Shown here one piece after another: positions 8,330 to 16,146 of a stretch of DNA of 64,000 nt (the stretch's first letter is position 1; each line of letters begins with the position of its first letter). The notes below the pieces were generated by a model. It was not told the DNA's origin, ran no database searches, and was given only the letters and a program-made list of their open reading frames with translations. Both the position numbers and the translations under genes were made by a program. Source of the stretch: Burkholderiaceae bacterium (GTDB lineage Bacteria > Pseudomonadota > Gammaproteobacteria > Burkholderiales > Burkholderiaceae_B); the NCBI GenBank assembly GCA_023653055.1, contig JAMNXR010000002.1, positions 1 through 64,000 on the forward strand. Direction: 5' to 3'.

Positions 8330-8476
8330 ATGCAAGAAGACAAAAGATGCTGTGGGTCGGGAACCTGCATCATTAATGAGGAAGGGGTATGCTGGTGTGG
8401 TCAACGCTGGAACGGCGAAAAGATGTGCTTCGATGTTCAGGCTCCGACACCAGATGAATCCAACGACAGCGAGTAG
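8330..8476 (+). CDS. 48-residue Cys-rich protein
   Basis: A short frame with AGGAAA before its ATG. It has six cysteines in 48 residues, at positions 7, 8, 13, 21, 23 and 33, arranged CC-x4-C-x7-C-x-C-x9-C. An acidic tail follows. The spacing suggests metal (zinc or iron-sulfur) binding, or disulfides if exported, but no signal peptide is visible. It fits between the TIGR03643 and dioxygenase genes with short gaps (23 and 21 bases), so it is probably translated as part of that operon. I do not recognise a named family. Confidence 0.6.
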   Translation: MQEDKRCCGSGTCIINEEGVCWCGQRWNGEKMCFDVQAPTPDESNDSE

Positions 8477-8497
8477 CTGTCGCACCTCGAGCGAGCG

Positions 8498-9253
8498 ATG
8501 TCAATCCAAACACTGCAGCCCCCACTGACGCACGCCTCTGACCTGCGGGAGCGCATTGAGCAGCAAGGATTTGCCGTGTTGAGCGCGGAAAGCGTTGCGC
8601 AGTTGAGTGGGGCGTCTTTAGCAGCACTCCAGCATCTCGAATCGACGTGGACGTCGCTGTCACCGGATCAGTATCTCAAGGATGGCGGACGTTATCGTTA
8701 CCGCCGACACAGCAGCTATGTAATCAACGCTGATGACGTGACACTGGTTGAGCATCGCGCGCACTGGCAACCTCTTTCCTACAACGCACTACACGGCGGG
8801 ATGCACCGCTGGTTTGAACCCGTTGAGTCACACGTCTCTCAAGACCCCGCTTGGCAAGCGCTGTTGCGCTTTCTTGGTCGTGTCGCGTCTGAGATGCATG
8901 GCGCACAAACTTGGTTTACTGAAGCACACCAGTTTCGTATCGACACGGCCGGCGGCATTGGCCGCCCCACACCAGAGGGGGCGCATCGAGATGGCGTGCA
9001 TCTGGTCGCGGTGTTTATGGTGGGGCGTCATCACATCAAAGGTGGTGAGACGCGGGTGTTCAATATGACGACACCTTTTGGTCAACGCTTTACCCTTTCA
9101 CAACCTTGGTCTGTTTTGTTGCTAGACGACGAGCGTGTGATCCACGAAACGACACCGATTCAGCCCACAGATGAAAACGGCTGTCGTGACACTTTGGTCG
9201 TGACGCTGAGAGCGAAAGCGTTTCTCGACGACCCTGCCATGCTCAAGGTGTAA
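8498..9253 (+). CDS. 2OG-Fe dioxygenase family protein (PF10014-like)
   Basis: 251 residues. The iron site is visible: HRDGVHLV gives the HxD pair and DDERVIHETTP the distal histidine, with a later RDTLVVTLR likely holding 2-oxoglutarate. The overall pattern, including RYRRHSSYV and GGETRVFN, fits the 2OG-Fe_Oxy_2 family, which includes amino acid hydroxylases. The substrate is unknown. It is last in the Rrf2/TIGR03643/Cys-rich unit and ends eight bases from the convergent CusF-like gene. Confidence 0.8.
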   Translation: MSIQTLQPPLTHASDLRERIEQQGFAVLSAESVAQLSGASLAALQHLESTWTSLSPDQYLKDGGRYRYRRHSSYVINADDVTLVEHRAHWQPLSYNALHGGMHRWFEPVESHVSQDPAWQALLRFLGRVASEMHGAQTWFTEAHQFRIDTAGGIGRPTPEGAHRDGVHLVAVFMVGRHHIKGGETRVFNMTTPFGQRFTLSQPWSVLLLDDERVIHETTPIQPTDENGCRDTLVVTLRAKAFLDDPAMLKV

Positions 9254-9261
9254 GCGCGCGC

Positions 9262-9570
9262 TTATTTTTTTTGAATATTTCCGATCGAGTATTGACCGTT
9301 GGTGTCGAACGCCTCAAAGACGACTTCGTCACCGGGTGAAAGAGACTTCAGCAGTTCGGGTTTTTTTGCGACAAACACCATCGTCATAGGCGGCATATCA
9401 AGCGCTTTGATTTCGCCATGACGGATTGAGATTTTGTTGTTGTCCAAATCGATCCGTCGCACCACACCCTCGGCCTTAGCTTGCGCAAACGCGCTGCCAT
9501 TTAGTCCGAATGTCATCCCTAAGGTGCTGATCGTTAGCCCGAGCGCGAGCACACACTTTTTAATACGCAT
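9262..9570 (-). CDS. CusF-like periplasmic copper-binding protein
   Basis: 102 residues with a signal peptide ending near SAFAQA. The mature part has the CusF barrel pattern: RRIDLDNNKISIRHGEI, then MPPMTMVFVAKKPELL, then LSPGDEVVFEAF. In CusF, copper(I) is held by a His, two Met and a capping Trp. Here His and the Met pair (MTM) are present, while the Trp position appears to be Met (LDMPPMTM). It probably accepts or delivers copper in the periplasm. It overlaps the stop of the upstream cupredoxin gene by one base (TAATG), showing tight operon coupling. Confidence 0.82.
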   Translation of the reverse strand: MRIKKCVLALGLTISTLGMTFGLNGSAFAQAKAEGVVRRIDLDNNKISIRHGEIKALDMPPMTMVFVAKKPELLKSLSPGDEVVFEAFDTNGQYSIGNIQKK

Positions 9571-10067
9571 TATTTTGCTCCTGGCGTCACATTAATTTTC
9601 CCGACCATCCCCGCAGAATAATGACCAGGTAACAAGCAAGCAAAATCAAACTGTCCAGCGCGATTGAAATTCCAAATGATATCAGCGCTTTTTCCGGGAG
9701 AAACGTGCGCCATATAGGGCTCATCGTGCTCCATGTTTGGATGTTTTTTCATCATCTCTGCGTGCGTGTCCAGCTCCTGCTTGGTGCCAATGACCAGTTC
9801 GTGCATGACCTTGCCTGAGTTTTTAACCCTTAATCTGACGACTTCACCTTGCTTGATGGTGAGTTGATCCGGCACGAAGCGCATCGTGTCCAACATCGTG
9901 ATTTCAATCGTGCGGGTGACGGTACTTTCATCACCGCCGATACCCCATTCCTTTTGTTCCTTTGGCATCGTGTTGGAGGCAGCGTGCTTGGCTTGATGTG
10001 CCAGGGTAGGGAGGGTCAAGGTCGCAAGCGATAGACCTAGCACTAAAGGAGCAAGTATATTTTTCAT
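9570..10067 (-). CDS. Periplasmic cupredoxin (plastocyanin/azurin-like)
   Basis: 165 residues with a clear signal peptide (MKNILAPLVLGLSLATL, cleaved near TLAHQ). The type 1 copper ligands are recognisable: His in GKVMHELVIG, then Cys, His and Met in FACLLPGHYSAGMVG at the C-terminus. It is likely an electron or copper carrier acting with the neighbouring multicopper oxidase. It is the third gene of the tolC-like, oxidase, cupredoxin, cusF-like operon, six bases behind the oxidase gene. Confidence 0.87.
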   Translation of the reverse strand: MKNILAPLVLGLSLATLTLPTLAHQAKHAASNTMPKEQKEWGIGGDESTVTRTIEITMLDTMRFVPDQLTIKQGEVVRLRVKNSGKVMHELVIGTKQELDTHAEMMKKHPNMEHDEPYMAHVSPGKSADIIWNFNRAGQFDFACLLPGHYSAGMVGKINVTPGAK

Positions 10068-10073
10068 GAAGGT

Positions 10074-11492
10074 TCAGTGTTTGTGTGAGCTGTTGTTAGA
10101 TTGATTTGGTTTACGTACTTGAGCGTTGCCATTGTCAGTCGTCACGCCCGCAGATGCTGGATTCTCTCGACTGACGGGTGGCGTGCTACCCCTGTATTCA
10201 TAGGCTTGCGTACCGGGTGGTTGCTTGTACCAGCCCGGATCTGAATAGTCATTAGGCTTTAAATCCTCTCGGACCTTGAGCATGGTAAACATGCCGCCCA
10301 TGCCAATCGGACCATAAGGTCCGGTGCCTGTCATCATGGGGATCGTATTGGGGGGCAACTCCATTTCCATTTCTTTCATGTCGTACATGCCACGCTCACC
10401 CATGACCATGTAGTCAGGGACAACTTTTTGAATGCGGCCCACCAGACCTTGGTGGTTGATACCAATCATGGTCGGGACGTCATGGCCCATCGCACCCATG
10501 GTGTGGTGACTCTTGTGACAATGCACTGCCCAGTCTCCCGGCTCATCGGCGATAAATTCGATTTGACGCATCTGACCGACTGCGATGTCTTGTGTCACCT
10601 CGGGCCAGCGGGCAGAAACAGGGACAGGGCCGCCATCCGTACCGGTGAGCTCAAACTCAATGCCATGCACATGAAACGGATGATTCGTCATAGTCAGGTT
10701 GCCAACCCGGATGCGAACGCGATCGCCGAGTTTAGCGACCATGGGTGAGATTCCCGGATACACGCGACTGTTAAAAGCCCAAATATTAAAGTCCAACATG
10801 GTATTGACCTTGGGCGTCTTGCTGCCAGGCTCGACATCAAAAGCGTTAAGCAACAAGCAGTAATCGCGATCCACTTCACTGATGTTGGGATGCTTGGCTT
10901 TTGGGTGTGTGACCCAAAAGCCCATCATGCCCATCGCCATTTGGGTCATTTCATCGGCATGGGGGTGGTACATAAAGGTACCCGGCCGTTTTGCGACAAA
11001 CTCATATACAAAGGTTTTGCCAACCGGAATGGGAGGTTGATTGAGACCGCTCACTCCGTCCATGCCATTTGGCAGTCTCTGGCCATGCCAGTGAATAGTG
11101 GTTTTTTCAGGAAGTCGATTGGTCACAAAAATACGGACGCGATCACCCTCGACGACTTCGACTGTGGGGCCAGGACTTTGGCCGTTATAGCCCCACATAT
11201 TGACTTTGAAACCGGGTGACATCTCGCGCACAACGGGTTCGGCAACGAGATGAAACTCTTTCACACCTTCATTCATGCGATAAGGCAGTGTCCAGCCATT
11301 GAGGGTGACAACCGGGCGATAGCGCGCTTCTGGCCCTTCGGTCTCTGGACCGCGCCATGGCGGTGCTGTGCCTGCGCTCGGTTGGTAAATGGGCTCAGGT
11401 ACGTTGGCTAGCGCCTGTTTGTTGACGGTTGCCGCCGTCACGGTACCGGCTAGACTAATAAGCGCTTGATGGATAAAGTCTCTGCGTTCCAT
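10074..11492 (-). CDS. Multicopper oxidase (CopA/CueO-like)
   Basis: 472 residues. All four copper motifs are visible: HWHGQRLPNG, YHPHADE, NHPFHVHGIE, and HCHKSHHTMGAM near residue 325. The axial ligand is Met. The N-terminus MERRDFIHQALISLAG fits a twin-arginine signal, so it is probably folded before export to the periplasm. It likely oxidises copper(I) to the less toxic copper(II). About 110 residues follow the last copper motif, including Met-rich stretches (MKEMEMELPP, MGGMFTML) that may bind extra copper. It lies between the TolC-like and cupredoxin genes with six-base gaps. Confidence 0.9.
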   Translation of the reverse strand: MERRDFIHQALISLAGTVTAATVNKQALANVPEPIYQPSAGTAPPWRGPETEGPEARYRPVVTLNGWTLPYRMNEGVKEFHLVAEPVVREMSPGFKVNMWGYNGQSPGPTVEVVEGDRVRIFVTNRLPEKTTIHWHGQRLPNGMDGVSGLNQPPIPVGKTFVYEFVAKRPGTFMYHPHADEMTQMAMGMMGFWVTHPKAKHPNISEVDRDYCLLLNAFDVEPGSKTPKVNTMLDFNIWAFNSRVYPGISPMVAKLGDRVRIRVGNLTMTNHPFHVHGIEFELTGTDGGPVPVSARWPEVTQDIAVGQMRQIEFIADEPGDWAVHCHKSHHTMGAMGHDVPTMIGINHQGLVGRIQKVVPDYMVMGERGMYDMKEMEMELPPNTIPMMTGTGPYGPIGMGGMFTMLKVREDLKPNDYSDPGWYKQPPGTQAYEYRGSTPPVSRENPASAGVTTDNGNAQVRKPNQSNNSSHKH

Positions 11493-11498
11493 AGTTGA

Positions 11499-12767
11499 TC
11501 AATGGCCTTTGCTAGAAGAGCTGCTGCTGTTCGGACTACCTGCATTGCTGCCAGGGCCCGCATAGGGTGCACCAGCTAACACGGCACGCATGTCTGCAAG
11601 GGCGATCCAAAATGATTGCTTGGCTTGGGTCACTGCCAGCTCGGCCTGCATTTTGGCTTGTGCTTTAGCGATTAACTCCCAAGTGCTGATGAACATACCG
11701 TTGTAGCGCATGAGGGCTTCCTCTTCTGCGCTGCCGTACAGGTTTTGCAAGGTATTCAAGATGTCAGAGGCCTGCGTATGTGTAGCGCGCAAATGCTCTC
11801 GGGCTTGTAGTAAGTCACTTTTGGTCTGGATACGCATACGCGAGGCATCAGCCCGTGCTTTGATGGCTTTGTCCAGATCGTGATTCCAGAGAATCTTGGT
11901 GCGATCAAGTGTGGGAATGCTGCTTGTCCAGCTTGTACTGGCGGCGATTAAGCTGTCAAGTTGCTGCCGCCACTGCTCTAACATGTCAGGCCCCACAATC
12001 TTTTCATAGTATTGTGCTTCTTTTTCCATGAAGCTGTATTGTGGGTGTCGTGCCAAGAGTTCCGTTTGTTGTTGATCCAACGGGATCAGCAATTCAGATA
12101 AACCGTTTCGGCTGAGCGGTTTAGGCAAGGCGTTGGGGAGTCGCCATTGGTCTGAGCCCAGCTGTGTGAGAAGTTTTTGTCGACTATTCAATGCGGCTTG
12201 ATCTGCAAGCAGCAATTGGTTGCGCGCGGTTTGGTAACTAATCTCCACATCGACCAATCGATTGCGTCCCCAGTTGCCGACTTTTTCCATCCGCTTGGCG
12301 AGTTCGAGTGAAACGCTAGCCGCCTCTGTCAGGCGAGTCTGTATATTTAACTGCTCCTTTGCGGAAACCGCTTCAATCCAAAGCTTCTGTGTAGTTTGAA
12401 GGAGCATAAGCAGCTGGGTATCTCGGGCGTATTTTTCCAGATTACTAATGGCCTGACCGGAGAGCAAGTCAGCATGCAGAGACAAAACGGCTTTGCGCGC
12501 AGCTTCCTCAGAAAGCTCAGGCGCAGAGGTATCCTCTTTAAAGGCGCCAAACGTCAGACTGGGGTCACGCTCGATGCGACCACGCTCGGCCTTCAGCAGG
12601 TCAATATGACCGCGTGCGTAGCGACCTACCTCGCTGTTCGCGTTGCGCCATCTTTGGCTTTCTGATTCTTGAGAAGCGCGAGCAGAGGGAGAGGCATTTT
12701 GCGAATGTGCAACTGAAAATGACCCTAGTGCCAATAGCGCAGGAAGAATCATCAGCATGGATCTCAT
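11499..12767 (-). CDS. TolC-family outer membrane efflux-like protein
   Basis: 422 residues from the ATG at 12767, which has CAGGGAC upstream and opens directly into a signal peptide (MRSMLMILPALLALGSFSVA). Longer in-frame starts up to 12863 exist but would bury that signal. The rest is largely helical and Gln/Leu/Ala rich, as in TolC periplasmic barrels. The last residues are Ser-rich (SPNSSSSSSKGH). It is first in the copper operon. No inner membrane RND pump or adaptor (CusA, CusB) is found nearby, so it may act with a pump elsewhere or have a different job. Confidence 0.72.
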   Translation of the reverse strand: MRSMLMILPALLALGSFSVAHSQNASPSARASQESESQRWRNANSEVGRYARGHIDLLKAERGRIERDPSLTFGAFKEDTSAPELSEEAARKAVLSLHADLLSGQAISNLEKYARDTQLLMLLQTTQKLWIEAVSAKEQLNIQTRLTEAASVSLELAKRMEKVGNWGRNRLVDVEISYQTARNQLLLADQAALNSRQKLLTQLGSDQWRLPNALPKPLSRNGLSELLIPLDQQQTELLARHPQYSFMEKEAQYYEKIVGPDMLEQWRQQLDSLIAASTSWTSSIPTLDRTKILWNHDLDKAIKARADASRMRIQTKSDLLQAREHLRATHTQASDILNTLQNLYGSAEEEALMRYNGMFISTWELIAKAQAKMQAELAVTQAKQSFWIALADMRAVLAGAPYAGPGSNAGSPNSSSSSSKGH

Positions 12768-12878
12768 TAGCGTCCCTGAGGGGCGGACATCAAGCGGTCG
12801 CATCGGTATGTGCATCAATTTTAAAATTACGGAAACTCTACTGTAGTATGGCAAGGTCAACAATGACGTGACACCAAG

Positions 12879-12894
12879 ATTACAAAATTGTTAT
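12879..12894. promoter_or_regulatory. CusR/CopR-type palindrome in the divergent copper promoter
   Basis: ATTACAAAATTGTTAT matches the E. coli CusR site core (ATGACAANNTTGTCAT) at 12 of 14 defined bases, including the full ACAA-NN-TTGT palindrome. It lies between the TolC-like operon (start 12767) and the response regulator (start 12918). One site could serve both directions. Binding is inferred from the adjacent CusR-like regulator. Confidence 0.6.
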
Positions 12895-12917
12895 GTAGCA
12901 AGCAGGGGGATACTCAG

Positions 12918-13601
12918 TTGAAAATACTGCTGATTGAAGACGAACCCAAAACTGGGGATTATTTGCGCCAAGGCTTGCGCGAGGCAGGATTCTCTGTTGA
13001 TCTTGTTCAAGATGGTTTGGATGGCTTGCATCTTGGCATTGAGGGTGGCCAAGATCTCATTATTCTCGATGTCATGCTCCCGCGCATGGATGGTTGGGGG
13101 GTCTTGCAGGCACTGGCGCAGGCAGGTGTCCCCACGCCCGTGATTTTTCTCACCGCGCGCGATCAGGTCGAGGAGCGTGTGCGGGGACTTGAGCTCGGTG
13201 CAGCGGATTACTTGGTGAAACCTTTTTCTTTTGCAGAGCTATTGGCGCGGGTGCGCAATGTGCTGCGACGTGGTAGACCTTCGCTTGAGAGTGCGACTTT
13301 ACAAGTGGCAGACTTGGAGGTTGACGTCATGCGGCGTCGCGTGACGCGGGCAGGGCGTCGGATTGATTTGACACCCAAAGAGTTTGGCTTGCTTGAGTTG
13401 CTGATGCGTCGCCAAGGTGAAGTCTTGCCGCGTTCGTTGATTGCTTCACTGGTGTGGGATATGAATTTTGATAGTGATACCAACGTCATCGAGGTGGCGA
13501 TGCGTAGATTGCGCGCCAAGGTCGATGAGGGATTTGATGTGCGACTGATTCAGACCGTACGCGGAATGGGTTATGTCTTGGACAATGGGAAGTTGGGGTG
13601 A
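12918..13601 (+). CDS. Heavy-metal OmpR/PhoB-type response regulator (CusR/CopR-like)
   Basis: About 227 residues using a TTG start at 12918, preceded by AGGGGGAT at good spacing and giving the classic [20 protein letters not shown] opening. The receiver domain has the phosphorylated Asp in [13 protein letters not shown], Thr in FLTARD and Lys in LVKPFSF. A winged-helix DNA-binding domain follows ([20 protein letters not shown], then [16 protein letters not shown]). This is the CusR/CopR group, which turns on copper resistance genes. Its end overlaps the kinase gene by one base. Confidence 0.9.
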   Translation: MKILLIEDEPKTGDYLRQGLREAGFSVDLVQDGLDGLHLGIEGGQDLIILDVMLPRMDGWGVLQALAQAGVPTPVIFLTARDQVEERVRGLELGAADYLVKPFSFAELLARVRNVLRRGRPSLESATLQVADLEVDVMRRRVTRAGRRIDLTPKEFGLLELLMRRQGEVLPRSLIASLVWDMNFDSDTNVIEVAMRRLRAKVDEGFDVRLIQTVRGMGYVLDNGKLG

Positions 13602-14974
13602 TGTTGCGACGTTTGACGCTTGTGACACGATTGACGATCCTCTATGCGCTGGTGTCGGCCCTTGTGCTGAGTGGCCTAGGTTTGATGGTGGCACGCGCGA
13701 CCTATGCGCATTTTGTGGACCTGGATCTGGCTTACCTCCAAGGCAAGGCGAGTCTTGTAAAAAGTAGTCTGACCCAAGAGCAGGATTCGACGGCGCTTCA
13801 AGTACTCATGATGCAGCAGATGCGCAGTCATGAGGGGCTTTATATCGTCATCGATAAAGGCACGTCAGAGCCACTTAAGTTTGAAGGGGTTGATTTTTCT
13901 TCTTTGCGAGACGCTCAGATTGCATCGGGTCAAACCTATGACTGGAAAAATCAAGATCTCGATTTGCGCGGGATCAAAATGCCCCTGACAAACGGTGAAC
14001 AGTTGTTATTGGCACTAGATACGCATCACCACACACACTTCATGAGCCAGCTTCACTTCACCCTTGCGTTGTATTTGTTGTGTGCAACGATATTGAGTGG
14101 TCTGTTGGGTTGGTGGGCCGCGCGACGAGGGTTGACACCTTTGCGCGTGATGCATGAGCACGCTCGAAAAATTGATGCAAATCAATTGAATGTGCGAATG
14201 CCTACGACAGAAAGTTCTCTAGAGTTGGCCGAGCTCGCACAAGGCCTCAATCAGATGTTAGAGCGGTTGGAAACGGATTTCGAGGGACTCTCGGAGTTTT
14301 CTGGTGATTTGGCGCATGAGTTACGTACGCCCATTACCAATCTGCTTACCCAAACACAGGTGACGTTGACGCGCGAGCGAGATGCCGAGGTTTATCGAGA
14401 AATTTTGGCGTCTAACGCTGAGGAGTTTCAGCGGCTTGCACGGATGGTGTCGGATATGTTGTATCTCGCGAAAACGGAAAATGGCCTAGAGTTGCCTCAT
14501 CGCGAATCGGTCTTGCTCGAGCGAGAGGTGCAGTCACTTTTTGATTTTTATGAAGCCGTTGCAGAGGAGGCGGAGCTTGGCTTGAGCGTGCAAGGCGCGG
14601 CGACGATTGATGGTGATCGTGTGATGATGCAGCGCGCAATCGGCAATCTGCTTTCAAATGCGCTTCGTCATGCCCGCATGCACTCTATCGTACGGGTGAC
14701 GATTGTGGCGCACGTTGACACCGTAGAACTGAGCGTCATCAACGAAGGGCAACCGATTGATCCTGCCTGGATACCCCGATTATTCGATCGGTTTTTTCGT
14801 ATTGAGAAGTCGCGGCCTCATCCGGAACATAGTGGCACGGGCCTCGGACTCTCCATCACCCAGTCGATCATGATCGCGCATGGCGGCACAATTCGTGTCG
14901 CGTCAAATGAAAAAAACACCCGTTTTACGCTGGTGTTTCCAAATCACTTGCGTCGCGCCACCATCAACACATAG
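13601..14974 (+). CDS. Heavy-metal sensor histidine kinase (CusS/CopS-like)
   Basis: About 457 residues. Two membrane helices (near residues 13-35 and 150-172) frame a periplasmic sensor loop of roughly 115 residues. A HAMP linker follows (ARRGLTPLRVMHEHARKI). The H-box DLAHELRTPITNL carries the phosphorylated His, and the ATPase part has NLLSNALRHA and GTGLGLSI. It pairs with the upstream regulator through an overlapping start. It probably senses periplasmic copper or silver. The 3' end overlaps the convergent secreted-protein gene by 31 bases. Confidence 0.9.
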   Translation: MLRRLTLVTRLTILYALVSALVLSGLGLMVARATYAHFVDLDLAYLQGKASLVKSSLTQEQDSTALQVLMMQQMRSHEGLYIVIDKGTSEPLKFEGVDFSSLRDAQIASGQTYDWKNQDLDLRGIKMPLTNGEQLLLALDTHHHTHFMSQLHFTLALYLLCATILSGLLGWWAARRGLTPLRVMHEHARKIDANQLNVRMPTTESSLELAELAQGLNQMLERLETDFEGLSEFSGDLAHELRTPITNLLTQTQVTLTRERDAEVYREILASNAEEFQRLARMVSDMLYLAKTENGLELPHRESVLLEREVQSLFDFYEAVAEEAELGLSVQGAATIDGDRVMMQRAIGNLLSNALRHARMHSIVRVTIVAHVDTVELSVINEGQPIDPAWIPRLFDRFFRIEKSRPHPEHSGTGLGLSITQSIMIAHGGTIRVASNEKNTRFTLVFPNHLRRATINT

Positions 14975-16047
14975 TTACCGTCTTTGTAGTAACCCACCCG
15001 AAAATTCAAAGGCTGCACGTCTTGACGTTGCGCATACGCGCGCGCGAGATCGCCATGATAGCTTTGAAAAGCGTGGTGCGCGGTCACGAACTTGCCGAAC
15101 AAGGTGCTATTGAATTTTTGGCTGAGCGCGGTGTAGTTCACTCCTGTTTCGTCCTGCACCACAAGTGGCGCATGGTCGAGGACTGCATTCGCAATCATAT
15201 TGAAGTTGGCATTTTGCGGGAGGTGCGAGGCAGCTTTGAAAAGCGTTGGATTAAAGGCCATCTGTTGCACGAATTTGAAATGGTCAGGCGCTGCTTGTAA
15301 CCCTTGATTCGATAAGTCGATTCTGAGGTAATCCAGCACAATTGGATTGCCATTTTTAGTCGCGTTAAAACGTACGGAGCTCCAAAGCGTAGTCTCAAGA
15401 GGCAGCTCCTCTACTTCGCCATTTGCGCCCACCTTGATCGGAGTCACGCGTTCGATGTCAAAGCCTTGTAGCTTTAGAAAGATAGCGAGAAAGGTACTCG
15501 CACCGATTTTTCCTTGGCTGGCGTAGTAATAGCGCTCTAAATATTCCGTCACAAAAAAACCATGCGTCCCGTAGAGCTGCCAAGCAGAAGTCAGTTGCTC
15601 CAAGCTTTGGTCGGTAATCAGGGGTGAGTACGCACCAAGATTCATCGGACGACCCGCATGCTGCATCGCGATCATGACGTAACGCTTGGCATCGGGAAAG
15701 AGTTTATGAACCGTGGTGAAGTCAGGACCAGAAAAGGGGTAGAAAATCGTATCCGTCGTCTGACCGATATTTTGTTTTGCCCAATCGATCATGGGAAGAC
15801 CAATTTTTTTGGTGTATTTAGCCCAGTTATTTTCGACTTCTTTTGCGTACAACTTCCACTTCAAATTATCGTTGACATTGCTTGGTAGACCTGACGAAGG
15901 TTCTTTGCCAGTAAGCAATGTGGCAATTTCCTGGAGTTGGGATGCCGAAGGTGCTGGGGTAGAAACTGTTTGTGCCTGAATACTGACTGCTGTAGCGAGA
16001 GAACACAAAAATAGGGCGATTTTTCTTGTCATTGAGGTAATTATCAT
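14944..16047 (-). CDS. Secreted protein of unknown function
   Basis: 367 residues (or 362 from the second Met at 16032) with a signal peptide ending near SIQAQT. The mature part contains TIFYPFSGPDFTTVHKLFPD, followed by GRPMNLGAYSPLI and YLERYYYASQGKIG. The FYPFSGPDF region occurs in a set of conserved secreted proteins of unknown role, as far as I can recall. No catalytic motif is obvious and no lipobox is present. It has no obvious ribosome site. It is convergent with the copper sensor kinase, overlapping its end, so a shared role is not implied. Confidence 0.7.
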   Translation of the reverse strand: MIITSMTRKIALFLCSLATAVSIQAQTVSTPAPSASQLQEIATLLTGKEPSSGLPSNVNDNLKWKLYAKEVENNWAKYTKKIGLPMIDWAKQNIGQTTDTIFYPFSGPDFTTVHKLFPDAKRYVMIAMQHAGRPMNLGAYSPLITDQSLEQLTSAWQLYGTHGFFVTEYLERYYYASQGKIGASTFLAIFLKLQGFDIERVTPIKVGANGEVEELPLETTLWSSVRFNATKNGNPIVLDYLRIDLSNQGLQAAPDHFKFVQQMAFNPTLFKAASHLPQNANFNMIANAVLDHAPLVVQDETGVNYTALSQKFNSTLFGKFVTAHHAFQSYHGDLARAYAQRQDVQPLNFRVGYYKDGNYVLMVARRK

Positions 16048-16146
16048 TGTTTTTCTACTGGATATCGCAGTTCAGGTTTTTTAGAAGGTGCAATTTTAAT
16101 GTAAAGATTTTAGAGTGGGCGCCGCAACTGTAATTTTAAGTTATTC

